The notes below the pieces were generated by a model, which had not been told where the DNA came from, made no database searches, and saw nothing but the letters and a program-made list of their open reading frames with translations. The position numbers and the translations under genes were made by a program. This document shows, piece by piece, positions 15,967 to 24,968 of a stretch of DNA of 30,246 nt (positions are counted from its first letter, which is position 1; each line of letters begins with the position of its first letter). Source of the DNA: Paraclostridium ghonii (GTDB taxonomy: Bacteria > Bacillota > Clostridia > Peptostreptococcales > Peptostreptococcaceae); assembly GCF_023653455.1 (NCBI RefSeq), contig NZ_JAKEDR010000016.1:1-30246 (forward strand), written 5' to 3'.

Positions 15967-16701
15967 TTAACACTCTCCTATAAAGAATTTTATTGCATTT
16001 TCAACTTCAGTTGCATCAATTTGTGTATCTACACAAGGTCCATTTGGCCTTTTATTAAAGACTCCTAAAACTGGTACATGCCTTATATCTTGAACTCCTG
16101 CTGTTAAATCTCTTTCGCAAGCTACAGCTACTACAGCTTTAGGTTTAGATTCTTTTATTTTCTTTCTAGCTAATGTTCCTCCAGTAGCTATAAATACATC
16201 TACATTGTATTTATCTTGTAAATCTATTAAATCCTTTACATTGCAAAGACCACAACTTTTACAATTTCTAACATTCGTCGTAATCTTTAAATGACATTCA
16301 CTTTTTTGAATACAGTGAGGTATTAAAATAAGTACATCTTCAGACTTTATGTTATACCTATTACTATATATATATTCATTATTTAATTTTATATATACCT
16401 TTCTTATTTCATTTTTAGGTATGCTTAAAGTATTTCCTAAAACAATAAGAACAGGATATAAAAAGCTAACTATTTTAAAATTAAATTTCATTAGAGATTT
16501 ATTTACTATTTTATCATTAACAACTCCATATGTAACTAAAGTTGAAAATATGGTTATAATTAACAATAATATTATCATCCCGTTTACTAAGATAGAAAAC
16601 ATATTTTCAAAACTATTCATAAAAATATTTAATCCAACTAATAAAAATAATAATATTCCTATTAAAAAAACTGTAGTTGTCATGTATTTTTTAAAATTCA
16701 T
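15967..16701 (-). CDS. DUF116 membrane protein with Cys-rich core
   Basis: 244 residues. Two N-terminal hydrophobic helices (about 10-29 and 38-58) are followed by a hydrophobic patch near 78-90 and a soluble domain. The domain has Cys130, Cys136, Cys147, Cys150 and Cys153 (HCIQKSEC, then NCKSCGLC), a segment FIATGGTLARKKI, VACERDL and NGPCVDTQ. This pattern matches DUF116, a family frequent in clostridia and methanogens with no settled function; the CxxCxxC spacing suggests a metal or Fe-S site, which is inference. AGGAAG in the last codons of fmt precedes the ATG. It is tightly packed between fmt and the YugP gene. Confidence 0.88.
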   Translation of the reverse strand: MNFKKYMTTTVFLIGILLFLLVGLNIFMNSFENMFSILVNGMIILLLIITIFSTLVTYGVVNDKIVNKSLMKFNFKIVSFLYPVLIVLGNTLSIPKNEIRKVYIKLNNEYIYSNRYNIKSEDVLILIPHCIQKSECHLKITTNVRNCKSCGLCNVKDLIDLQDKYNVDVFIATGGTLARKKIKESKPKAVVAVACERDLTAGVQDIRHVPVLGVFNKRPNGPCVDTQIDATEVENAIKFFIGEC

Positions 16702-16705
16702 AATA

Positions 16706-17638
16706 TTAACTTCCTAATATAACATCTGTATTTATATTATTTCCCTTTATATATTCATGTACTTCCATTCTCTTTTTACCAGACATTTGTATTTCTTTTA
16801 TTTGAATACTTCCTTCTCCTGTAGAAACTTCTATTCCTTCTTTACCTACACTAAGTATAGTTCCTGGTTTTTTGTCACTATTTTCATTTATTACTTTAGT
16901 TTTCCATATTTTCATAGTTTGCGCTTCATAAGTCGTATATGCACTAGGCCATGGGTTTATACCTCTTATAAGGTTATGTATATCTTTAGCTGATTTATTC
17001 CAATCTATATTTCCTAATGACTTATTCATTATAGGTGAATAACAGGTATTTTCATTATTTTGTTTTTCTCTAGGAGCTTGCCCTTTAGATATTAAATCTA
17101 TAGTCTCCTTTAAAACTTGTGCTCCATCTATCATCATCTTGTCATGAAGTTCGCCTGCTGTAATTTCATCGTCTAAAGGTATTTCACTTTTTAATATCAT
17201 GTCTCCAGTGTCAAGACCTTCATCCATATACATAGTAGTTACTCCTGTTTTTTCTTCTCCATTTATTATAACCCAGTTTAAAGGAGCTGCTCCTCTATAT
17301 CTTGGTAATAAAGATGCATGCACATTTACACATCCATATTTTGGAATATTCAATATACTCTTAGGAAGTATTTGTCCAAATGCTACAACTACTATAAGCT
17401 CCGGATTTAGTTCTTTTAAAGTTTCTACAAATGATTCTTCCCTAGCTTTTAAAGGTTGGTATACTGGTATATCATATTTCAAAGCTAATTCCTTTACTGG
17501 AGGCATAGCTAATTTCTTACCTCTACCCTTAGGTTTATCTGGCTGAGTAACTACCGAAACAACCTCATGTCCCTCATCTATTATCTTTTGTAAACATGGA
17601 ACTGCAAATTCTGGAGTTCCCATAAATACTATCTTCAT
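16706..17638 (-). CDS. fmt: Methionyl-tRNA formyltransferase
   Basis: Formylates initiator Met-tRNA with 10-formyl-tetrahydrofolate. 310 residues: start MKIVFMGTPEFAVP, the catalytic region VNVHASLLPRYRGAAP and DEGLDTGDM, then a C-terminal OB-like domain. The ATG at 17638 gives the family N-terminus, with TAGGAG ten bases upstream. An in-frame ATG at 17665 would overlap def and add nine residues not typical of the family. Def, the next gene upstream, removes the formyl group again, so the pair covers both ends of N-formyl-Met use. Confidence 0.97.
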   Translation of the reverse strand: MKIVFMGTPEFAVPCLQKIIDEGHEVVSVVTQPDKPKGRGKKLAMPPVKELALKYDIPVYQPLKAREESFVETLKELNPELIVVVAFGQILPKSILNIPKYGCVNVHASLLPRYRGAAPLNWVIINGEEKTGVTTMYMDEGLDTGDMILKSEIPLDDEITAGELHDKMMIDGAQVLKETIDLISKGQAPREKQNNENTCYSPIMNKSLGNIDWNKSAKDIHNLIRGINPWPSAYTTYEAQTMKIWKTKVINENSDKKPGTILSVGKEGIEVSTGEGSIQIKEIQMSGKKRMEVHEYIKGNNINTDVILGS

Positions 17639-17654
17639 ATTTTTCCAACTCCTA

Positions 17655-18095
17655 TTACTTTTCAATTTTGTCTACAAATAAGACACCATCTAAATGGTCT
17701 ATTTCATGGCAGAATGCTCTAGCTAAAAGTTCTTCACCTTCGATTTCAAACATTTGACCTTTTCTATTCATAGCTCTAACTTTTGCATAATATGGTCTTG
17801 TTACAGGCCCACACTCATTCACAACACTTAAACATCCTTCATCATCCGTTTGAGTTCCAGAAGTTTCTATTATCTGTGGATTTATAAGTTCTATAATTCC
17901 ATCTCCTACATCTATTATAGCTATTCTTTTTAATATCCCTACTTGTGGTGCTGCAAGACCTACTCCATCAGCTTCATACATAGTATCTGCCATATCATCT
18001 AATAATTGTATTATTTTCTCATCAATTTTTTCAACATGTTTACATTTTTTTCTTAGTACCGGTTCTCCTATTTGAACTATTTGTCTTAATGCCAT
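17655..18095 (-). CDS. def: Peptide deformylase
   Basis: 146-residue metalloenzyme removing formyl from nascent proteins. All three family motifs are present: GVGLAAPQ (44-51), EGCLS (86-90, metal ligand Cys88) and HEIDH (130-134, two His ligands and the catalytic Glu). The length fits the short type 1 class. AGGAGG precedes the ATG. It sits 19 bases after priA and just before fmt in the conserved priA-def-fmt order. Confidence 0.98.
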   Translation of the reverse strand: MALRQIVQIGEPVLRKKCKHVEKIDEKIIQLLDDMADTMYEADGVGLAAPQVGILKRIAIIDVGDGIIELINPQIIETSGTQTDDEGCLSVVNECGPVTRPYYAKVRAMNRKGQMFEIEGEELLARAFCHEIDHLDGVLFVDKIEK

Positions 18096-18114
18096 TTTAT
18101 GTTCCTCCTAAATT

Positions 18115-20571
18115 TTATAATACACTATAAGGATTTATATCTATAGATATATTTATATCCTTATCAAAAACTACATCGCGCTTGGCTATACATATATATT
18201 TTATTATACCCTTTAATAGATTAATTTCAATATCATCATCTTTAAATAGTATTTGCCATCTAAAATTTTGATTTATCTTGTTTATTGAACAAGGATTTGG
18301 CCCTAATATAAAATCTAAATTATTTATGCCTCTTTCTCTTAATAAATACTGTAATGAGTCATACATTTTTCTAGCATTTTCTTCTACTTTAAGATTATCT
18401 TTTCCACTTAAAACCACACTAATCATATTATTAAAAGGTGTGTATTCAAATAATTTTCTTATTTTAATTTCATCTTCATAAAAACCTTTGAAATCGTAAT
18501 TTATAGCATGTTTAATTGCATAGTGATCAGTATCATAGGTTTGTAATATAACTTTACCTTCTTTGTGTGATCTTCCTGCCCTTCCTGAAACTTGAGTTAT
18601 CAATTGAAATGTAGTTTCACAACTTCTAAAGTCAGGAAACTTCAAAATCATATCAGCAGATAAAATTCCTACTAATGTAACATCTTCAAAATCTAAACCT
18701 TTACTAAGCATTTGTGTTCCTATCAATACATCTGCTTTTTTATTTTTAAAATCATTTAATATATTTTCAAATTCTCCTTTTTTAGATGTTGTATCTTTAT
18801 CTAATCTTAGAATTTTCATATTTGGAAATATTGATTTTATTTCTTCTTCTATTTTCTGAGTTCCTATTCCAAATGGCTTTACATACTTACTTTTACACTC
18901 TGGACATTCTTTTGAAATTTCTTTTTCATATCCACAATAGTGACATTTTCCTGTGTTACTTTTTTTATGGTAAGTAAGAGATATATCGCAGTTTTCACAA
19001 GCGAATACATAACCGCATTTTCTGCAAGAAACAAAATTTGAGTATCCTCTTCTATTTAAAAATAACATTACTTGATTTTTACTATTTATTGCACTTTCTA
19101 TTTCTATTTTTAATTTATTGCTAAAAATACTTTTATTTCCTACCATTAGTTCTTCTTTCATGTCTACAACTTCAATTTTAGGCATAGGCTTATTATTAGC
19201 CCTTTTATTTATTTCTAGTAATTTATATCCTCCATTTAATGCATTAAAGTATTCTTCAATTGATGGCGTAGCTGACCCTAAAACTAAGGAAGCACATCTT
19301 TTATTAGATATATATTTAGCAACATCTATAGCACTAAATTTAGGGTTTTTTTCGGATTTATAAGCACCTTCATGAAATTCATCTATAATTATAACTCCAA
19401 GACTTGTAAATGGCGCAAATAAAGCCGACCTAGCTCCTATTAATATTCTTATTTTACCATCTTTTATTTGCTTATAAACATCATGCTTTTCACCTTGTGA
19501 TAATTGGCTATGAAAAACGCCAACTACCTCTCCAAATTTATTTTTAAATCTAGATATAGTTTGAGGTGTTAATGAAATTTCCGGAACTAAAACAATACTA
19601 TCTAAACCTTGACTTAGTGAATATTCTATTATTTCCATATACACTTCGGTTTTACCACTACCTGTAACTCCATGTATCATATACGGTTTTTTATTTTCTT
19701 CAAACATTTCATTCTTTATAATGTTAACTACATCCATTTGTTCTTCATTTAACTCTATTTTTTTATTTTCAACAGAGTATATTTCCTTAGGCTTTCTATA
19801 TAAATCTATCTCTTTTATACTTATAAGTTCTTTTTCATTTAGTTTAACTACACTTTGTTTAGATGAAGGGAATATAGTATTAAGCTCCCTTAATGTTATA
19901 TACTTTTTTTCTTTTAAAAATTCTATAATTTCTTTTTGTTTACTTCCCAGCTTTACTTTATTTATAGTTATATAATGCTCTATATCAGATATATAATCAG
20001 ATATAGATATAATATAATCTTTCTTCTCATTTTTATGATTCTTATACTCCCATTTTACATCTATAATATTTTTTTTGTTCATTTTATATATTATATTGTT
20101 TAAGTTTGATATTTTTTTAATTTTTCCAAGTTTCATTGAACCTTTATTTTCCTTAAGTGCGTTAATAATTTTTTTCTCATTTTCACTCAAGTCATTAAGT
20201 TCCTCATTTATAAGTGTAATAACTTTGTAGTTATTTAACTTATATCCTTTGGGATATAATAAATTTATACAGTCTATATATGTACATAAGTATTTATTTC
20301 TCATCCATCCAATTAAACTTATATCGTCTCTTGAAAAAATTGGATCTTCATCTAGTATATCTACAATTTTTTTTGTCTTTATATGTTCATCTAAATGATC
20401 TGATACATCAAATACAAATGCTTCTACTGGTTTATTATATATTCCAAATGGAACTAGTACTCTATGCCCGATATTTATATTTTCAATTAAAAATTCTGGA
20501 ATTTCATATGTAAATAAATTGTCAGTATGTATAGAGTTATTTCTAACTATAACTTTTGCAAATTGCTTCAT
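18115..20571 (-). CDS. priA: Primosomal replication-restart helicase PriA
   Basis: 818 residues. N-terminal DNA-binding domains are followed by the SF2 helicase core: GVTGSGKTEVY (Walker A), Walker B, GSATPSIEEY, GTQMLSKGLDF and QVSGRAGR. Eight cysteines of the zinc-binding insert are visible (CRKCGY, CENCD, CHYCGY, CPECKS). Walker B reads DEFH, where the family norm is DEEH; the DNA reads GAT GAA TTT CAT, so this is not a single-base change from DEEH. PriA reloads the replisome at collapsed forks. It has its own likely promoter at 20636-20664 behind the coaBC hairpin. Confidence 0.96.
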   Translation of the reverse strand: MKQFAKVIVRNNSIHTDNLFTYEIPEFLIENINIGHRVLVPFGIYNKPVEAFVFDVSDHLDEHIKTKKIVDILDEDPIFSRDDISLIGWMRNKYLCTYIDCINLLYPKGYKLNNYKVITLINEELNDLSENEKKIINALKENKGSMKLGKIKKISNLNNIIYKMNKKNIIDVKWEYKNHKNEKKDYIISISDYISDIEHYITINKVKLGSKQKEIIEFLKEKKYITLRELNTIFPSSKQSVVKLNEKELISIKEIDLYRKPKEIYSVENKKIELNEEQMDVVNIIKNEMFEENKKPYMIHGVTGSGKTEVYMEIIEYSLSQGLDSIVLVPEISLTPQTISRFKNKFGEVVGVFHSQLSQGEKHDVYKQIKDGKIRILIGARSALFAPFTSLGVIIIDEFHEGAYKSEKNPKFSAIDVAKYISNKRCASLVLGSATPSIEEYFNALNGGYKLLEINKRANNKPMPKIEVVDMKEELMVGNKSIFSNKLKIEIESAINSKNQVMLFLNRRGYSNFVSCRKCGYVFACENCDISLTYHKKSNTGKCHYCGYEKEISKECPECKSKYVKPFGIGTQKIEEEIKSIFPNMKILRLDKDTTSKKGEFENILNDFKNKKADVLIGTQMLSKGLDFEDVTLVGILSADMILKFPDFRSCETTFQLITQVSGRAGRSHKEGKVILQTYDTDHYAIKHAINYDFKGFYEDEIKIRKLFEYTPFNNMISVVLSGKDNLKVEENARKMYDSLQYLLRERGINNLDFILGPNPCSINKINQNFRWQILFKDDDIEINLLKGIIKYICIAKRDVVFDKDINISIDINPYSVL

Positions 20572-20635
20572 AATTTAACCTCTATTTCAAGTTTATATAG
20601 TTATTATCATTTACACTAAATTAATTATTTATAAG

Positions 20636-20664
20636 TTTATATTTAATATCTTATTTATAAACAA
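20636..20664 (-). promoter_or_regulatory. Sigma-A promoter candidate of priA
   Basis: Minus-strand TTGTTT (20659-20664), a 17-base spacer and TATAAA (20636-20641), about 65 bases upstream of the priA ATG in the 126-base coaBC-priA gap. Confidence 0.5.
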
Positions 20665-20673
20665 ATGAAAATT

Positions 20674-20699
20674 AAGCATCTATATAAATATAGATGCTT
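20674..20699 (-). terminator. Hairpin at the coaBC stop codon
   Basis: AAGCATCTATAT and ATATAGATGCTT form a perfect 12-bp palindrome. The T tail on the minus strand is broken (TTAATTTTCATTTG), so this is a weak or partial terminator. It overlaps the TAA of coaBC. Confidence 0.5.
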
Positions 20700-21897
20700 A
20701 TTTGTTTAATAGAGTTTTTATTTTATCTAAGATAACATCTGCTACCTCTTCTTTTTTCATTTTAGGGTGTTCTTGTATAACACCATCTCTATCTATAATC
20801 TTAACTATGTTGGTATCAACACCAAATCCAGCACCATCTTGAGTTAAGTCATTTGCCACGATAAAATCTAAATTTTTCTTTGCAATTTTATTTTTAGCAT
20901 TTTCTAATAAATCATTAGTTTCTGCTGCAAATCCTACTAAAATCTTATTGTTTTTTATTTTTCCTAATTCTAATGCAATATCTTTAGTTCTATCTAAGCT
21001 TATACTTAAATCATCATCAGATTTTTTTATTTTACTATCTGAGTATTTTTTAGGTCTATAATCTGCAACTGCAGCACTCTTTATAATAACTTCATTTTCA
21101 TTCATATTTTCTAAAACAGCATTATACATATCTTGAGCTGATTCTATTTGAATAAATTTCTTTAAATTCTGAGGTGGAACTATATTTGTAGGTCCTGATA
21201 CTAGAGTTACGTCTGCTCCTCTTTCTATAGCTTTTTTAGCTATAGAATAACCCATTTTCCCACTTGATCTATTTGTTAGATACCTTACTGGGTCAATACT
21301 TTCAACTGTAGGTCCAGCAGTTATTATCATACTAGTTCCTTCTAAATCTTTTTTAATTTCTAAAAGTTCAATTATACTATTAAAAATAGTATCAACAGAT
21401 GCAAGTTTTCCTGATCCTATATCTCCACAAGCTAATCTTCCACTTTCTGGCTCTACAAACTTGTAATCTAAATCTTTTAAAGTTTGTATATTCCTTTGTA
21501 CCACAGGATTTTCATACATATTAGTATTCATAGCTGGAGCTATAAGAACTTTTGCTTTTGTAGCCATAACAGTCGTAGTTAACATATCGTCTGCGATCCC
21601 ATTAGCTACTTTACCTATGACATTTGCAGTAGCTGGAGCTAATACAAATACATCCGCTTTCTTAGCTAATGATATATGTTCTACATCCCAAGATTTTGGA
21701 GATTCAAACATATCTTTAACTACATAATTTTGACTTAATGTCTGAAATGTAAGTGGGGCTACAAATTCTGCTGCTGATTTGGTCATTATTACATGCACAT
21801 TAACACCTGTTTTTTTCAACTTGCTAACTAAGTCACAAGCCTTGTAAACAGCTATTCCTCCACATACGCCTATAACAACAGTCTTATCCTTTAGCAT
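20698..21897 (-). CDS. coaBC: Bifunctional CoaBC (phosphopantothenate-cysteine ligase / decarboxylase)
   Basis: 399 residues, a natural fusion. The N-terminal CoaC flavoprotein decarboxylase domain has GVCGGIAVYK at the start, VEHISLA with the catalytic His, and PAMNTNMYENP. The CoaB ligase domain follows from about residue 190 with ITAGPTVESIDPVRYLTN, SSGKMG and GFAAETND. It makes 4'-phosphopantetheine, the substrate of CoaD encoded further along this strand. GAGGAG in the last codons of rpoZ is its ribosome site and the gap is only four bases. Confidence 0.97.
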   Translation of the reverse strand: MLKDKTVVIGVCGGIAVYKACDLVSKLKKTGVNVHVIMTKSAAEFVAPLTFQTLSQNYVVKDMFESPKSWDVEHISLAKKADVFVLAPATANVIGKVANGIADDMLTTTVMATKAKVLIAPAMNTNMYENPVVQRNIQTLKDLDYKFVEPESGRLACGDIGSGKLASVDTIFNSIIELLEIKKDLEGTSMIITAGPTVESIDPVRYLTNRSSGKMGYSIAKKAIERGADVTLVSGPTNIVPPQNLKKFIQIESAQDMYNAVLENMNENEVIIKSAAVADYRPKKYSDSKIKKSDDDLSISLDRTKDIALELGKIKNNKILVGFAAETNDLLENAKNKIAKKNLDFIVANDLTQDGAGFGVDTNIVKIIDRDGVIQEHPKMKKEEVADVILDKIKTLLNK

Positions 21898-21901
21898 GAT
21901 A

Positions 21902-22171
21902 TTACTCCTCTATTATATTTTGAGTTTGAGCTAATAAGTGCTTAGCTTCTTCTATTTCTATTTCTTCCTCAGTTAATTTTCTAAATGATATTTTTCTATC
22001 TGCAACTTCTTGAGTAGCTAAAGTAACAGGCTTTATTTCTTGATGTTTAGTAGTAGGAACGTATGGAGTAGCTCCATCTATTAATTCTCTAGATCTCTTA
22101 GCTACAGTTACTACTAAGTAGTATCTATTATCTATTTGGTTTAATACTTCGTTTATTGATGGTTTTATCAT
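21902..22171 (-). CDS. rpoZ: RNA polymerase omega subunit
   Basis: 89 residues; the start MIKPSINEVLNQIDNRYYLV and the VAKRSREL segment match omega, which binds the C-terminal part of beta-prime and aids assembly. It is a little longer than the B. subtilis protein because of an acidic C-terminal helix. The ribosome site lies in the last codons of gmk and the gap is a single base. The gmk-rpoZ pairing is conserved widely. Confidence 0.96.
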   Translation of the reverse strand: MIKPSINEVLNQIDNRYYLVVTVAKRSRELIDGATPYVPTTKHQEIKPVTLATQEVADRKISFRKLTEEEIEIEEAKHLLAQTQNIIEE

Positions 22172-22172
22172 T

Positions 22173-22787
22173 TTATAATTCCTCCTTAAATTTCTTTATT
22201 ATATTATCTTTGTATCTATAAACTTTATTTTTTTCAGCTGATATTATATGTTCTATATCTTGAGCTGAATTTTTCACATCTTTATTTACTATAAAATAAT
22301 CATAATTTTCAATCTGACATATTTCATCTAGTGCACAACTAAACCTTTTATTTATTTGTTCTTCAGTTTCTGTTCCTCTTCCAACTATTCTATTTTTTAG
22401 TTCGTCAAGAGATGGAGGAAGTATAAATATGAATACCCCTTCTGGATAAACTTCTTTTATTTGTCTAGCGCCTTGCATTTCTATTTCTAGAACAACGTCA
22501 TGTCCATTTTCTAAGTTTTCTAAAATTGCAGCTTTAGGTGTCCCATAAAAATTATCATATATTTGAGCATGCTCTAAAAGTTCATTATTATCTATCATTG
22601 ATTTAAAATTTTCTTTACTTAAAAAGAAATAGTTTACTCCATCTACTTCACCTTCTCTTGGTTTTCTTGTAGTAGCTGAAACTGATAATTTTACATCCTC
22701 ATTATTATTCAAAAATTCTTTACATATAGTTCCTTTTCCTGCTCCTGACGGTCCAGAAACAACCAGCAATAAACCTTTCCTCTTCAT
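22173..22787 (-). CDS. gmk: Guanylate kinase
   Basis: Phosphorylates GMP to GDP, feeding GTP and (p)ppGpp pools. 204 residues with P-loop GPSGAGKGT (11-19), the GMP-binding VSATTRKPREGE and EGVDYHF-like DGVNYFF, and YGTPK in the lid. It follows remA and precedes rpoZ as in Bacillus. The ATG has a moderate AAGGAAGAT ribosome site. Confidence 0.97.
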   Translation of the reverse strand: MKRKGLLLVVSGPSGAGKGTICKEFLNNNEDVKLSVSATTRKPREGEVDGVNYFFLSKENFKSMIDNNELLEHAQIYDNFYGTPKAAILENLENGHDVVLEIEMQGARQIKEVYPEGVFIFILPPSLDELKNRIVGRGTETEEQINKRFSCALDEICQIENYDYFIVNKDVKNSAQDIEHIISAEKNKVYRYKDNIIKKFKEEL

Positions 22788-22801
22788 CTATATCTTCCTT
22801 T

Positions 22802-23062
22802 CTAATTCTCTATATTATCATCTTTATCTGTAAATCTATGTGCTACCGTTTCTGGTTGTACTGATGATAATATTATATACTGACTATCAGTTATTATAAC
22901 TGCTCTAGTTTTTCTACCATAAGTAGCATCAATTAGCCTTCCACTTTCTTTACTTTCTTGTATTAATCTTCTTATAGGAGCTGATTCTGGACTTACTATA
23001 GCAACCACCTTGTTAGCCATAACTACATTCCCATATCCGATATTTATAAGGTTAGTGCTCAT
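22802..23062 (-). CDS. remA: RemA-family DNA-binding regulator
   Basis: 86 residues, strongly like B. subtilis Rem[40 protein letters not shown] and [13 protein letters not shown]. subtilis RemA forms a ring that bends DNA and activates biofilm matrix and osmoprotection genes. Basic residues at positions 18 (Lys), 50 (Arg) and 51 (Lys) match the DNA-binding positions reported for Bacillus-type RemA (where they are Arg). The targets in this organism are unknown; the position in yicC-remA-gmk-rpoZ is conserved. Confidence 0.92.
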   Translation of the reverse strand: MSTNLINIGYGNVVMANKVVAIVSPESAPIRRLIQESKESGRLIDATYGRKTRAVIITDSQYIILSSVQPETVAHRFTDKDDNIEN

Positions 23063-23073
23063 AAACTCATCTC

Positions 23074-23955
23074 CTATTCTATATTTTGTATCTGTTCTCT
23101 TATTTTTTCTAATTCGCTTTTCACTTCAACTACTAAATTAGTTATATTTAAGTCAGATGATTTTGATCCTATAGTGTTAGTTTCTCTATTCATTTCTTGT
23201 ATTAGAAAATCTATTTTTCTTCCTATAGACTCATCTTTATATATAGCTTTTTTAAGTTGTATTATATGACTTTTAAATCTTACTATTTCTTCTGTTATGC
23301 TACATTTATCTGCATATATAGCAACTTCTTGAGCTAATCTATTTTCATCTACTAGACTTGGATTTTCTAAAATCTCAGTTATTCTATTGTTTAATTTATC
23401 TTTATATTCATTAACAACATTATATGAGTAGTTTTCTATTTGTTCAATATAATCTTTTAATAAATCACATCTCATATCTATATCACTAGCAAGCTTTGAT
23501 CCTTCTTCAACCCTCATGTCTTTTAACTTAATTAAGCAATCAGCTAAAGCCTTCTTAAGCATTGACCACAATAAGTCTTCATCTTCTTCTTTTTCTTCAC
23601 TTTTTATTATATCAGGGAATTTTGCTATGTTCATAACGCTTATATCATCTTTTAAATTAAACGTATTTTTTATATTGTTTAATATATTTACATACTCAGA
23701 AGCTAACTTCTCGTCAAATTTTAAGTTTACATCTTCACTACCTATTAAGTCAAGTTTTATATATAAATCAACTCTACCTCTTTTTATATAATCTTTGACT
23801 ACATTTCTTATTTTATCCTCTAGAAAAGATATTTTTCTAGGAAGGCGTATATTTATATCTACATATTTATGGTTTATAGTTCTACATTCTACTGTAAAAT
23901 GGTAGTTATCATCTTTATATTCGCCTCTTCCAAAACCTGTCATACTAATAGCCAT
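23074..23955 (-). CDS. yicC: YicC-family endoribonuclease
   Basis: 293 residues; family marks are [12 protein letters not shown] at the start, [17 protein letters not shown], and a C-terminal region with [16 protein letters not shown] REANT segment ([12 protein letters not shown]) characteristic of the YicC/YloC family. E. coli YicC and B. subtilis YloC have been shown to be RNA endonucleases that influence mRNA or sRNA turnover. GGAGG lies in the last codons of dapF and the gap is three bases. Confidence 0.92.
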   Translation of the reverse strand: MAISMTGFGRGEYKDDNYHFTVECRTINHKYVDINIRLPRKISFLEDKIRNVVKDYIKRGRVDLYIKLDLIGSEDVNLKFDEKLASEYVNILNNIKNTFNLKDDISVMNIAKFPDIIKSEEKEEDEDLLWSMLKKALADCLIKLKDMRVEEGSKLASDIDMRCDLLKDYIEQIENYSYNVVNEYKDKLNNRITEILENPSLVDENRLAQEVAIYADKCSITEEIVRFKSHIIQLKKAIYKDESIGRKIDFLIQEMNRETNTIGSKSSDLNITNLVVEVKSELEKIREQIQNIE

Positions 23956-23958
23956 ATA

Positions 23959-24789
23959 CTATACCTCCAAAGTTCCTTCACATATTTTAACTGCATTTCC
24001 TATCATATATGCATCATCAAGCAGCTCTATTCTTACGCTTCCACCTTCTGATTCTACATTAACTATTTTGTTTACTTTACCTAAATAATTGCCAAGAATT
24101 ACAGATGCTGTCATGCCGGTTCCACATCCTAATGTGTACCCACATCCTCTTTCCCAAGTGTAAACATGTATATTATCTTTGTCATCAATTTTAACAAAGT
24201 TAACATTAGTTTTTTTAGGAAAAATTTCATTCTTTTCTATTAACGCTCCATACTTATATATATCTTCTTTTATAAGTTCATCTACGAATATCATAGTATG
24301 TGGAACTCCCATAAGAATTGAACTTACTTCTACTTCTTTATTACCTATTAATAGTTTTTCTTTTATAAAGGTTTCCTTGTTTGTATTTACTGGAATGTTT
24401 TTTGGATTGAAATTTGGTTTTCCCATATTTACTCTTATAGTATAAACTTTTTCACTTTCTATATTTAAAGATATTTTTTTTATTCCGTCAAGTGTATATA
24501 CACTAAATTCTGTATCTTTTACTATATTATTGTCATATACAAATTTACAAAAACATCTTAGCCCATTTCCACACATATTTGCCCTTGATCCATCTGAGTT
24601 ATAATATACCATTTCTACATCACATATATCGGAATCTTTAACTACTAATAACCCATCCGCTCCAACTCCAAATCTTCTATGACAAACTTTTTTGGCTAAA
24701 TCTGAATAATCTTTAGAATGTATATTATCAAATCTACCATCAATTGCTATAAAATCATTTCCGACTCCATGTAATTTCCAGAAGTTCAT
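23959..24789 (-). CDS. dapF: Diaminopimelate epimerase
   Basis: Converts LL- to meso-diaminopimelate for lysine and peptidoglycan. 276 residues with the catalytic Cys pair: Cys73 in MCGNGLRC and Cys222 in GCGTGM, and the HGVGNDFIAID start. ATAGGAGGG precedes the ATG. It is the first gene of the long minus-strand run, divergent from rqcH, with a TATAAT box 35 bases upstream. In B. subtilis dapF is not at this place, so its position here is a clostridial arrangement. Confidence 0.97.
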   Translation of the reverse strand: MNFWKLHGVGNDFIAIDGRFDNIHSKDYSDLAKKVCHRRFGVGADGLLVVKDSDICDVEMVYYNSDGSRANMCGNGLRCFCKFVYDNNIVKDTEFSVYTLDGIKKISLNIESEKVYTIRVNMGKPNFNPKNIPVNTNKETFIKEKLLIGNKEVEVSSILMGVPHTMIFVDELIKEDIYKYGALIEKNEIFPKKTNVNFVKIDDKDNIHVYTWERGCGYTLGCGTGMTASVILGNYLGKVNKIVNVESEGGSVRIELLDDAYMIGNAVKICEGTLEV

Positions 24790-24823
24790 TTATATCCCTC
24801 CTATAAATTTGAATTCTTAGCTT

Positions 24824-24853
24824 ATTATACAATATTTTATTCATAAAAGGAAA
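24824..24853 (-). promoter_or_regulatory. Probable dapF-cluster promoter
   Basis: A perfect minus-strand TATAAT (24824-24829) lies 35 bases before the dapF ATG. The -35 region is poor (TTCCTT or TTTCCT at 17-18 bases). No equally clear site was found for rqcH on the plus strand in this 179-base divergent gap, which is otherwise AT-rich and featureless to me. Confidence 0.4.
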
Positions 24854-24968
24854 TTATATTGAGTATAAACTATACATTATTTTAGACTATATTCTAAATA
24901 TTATATTCACATTATTGTGTATATGTGTAATAATCTACTTATCAATAAATTTTGAAAGGAATGATATT

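Noticed and set aside
17639..17665. Longer fmt start at 17665
   Set aside because: It overlaps def; the ATG at 17638 gives the typical MKIVFMGTPEF start with a ribosome site.
24915..24968. Longer rqcH start at 24915
   Set aside because: The 18 extra residues are not family-like; AAAGGA precedes the ATG at 24969 and gives the standard MAFDGL start.
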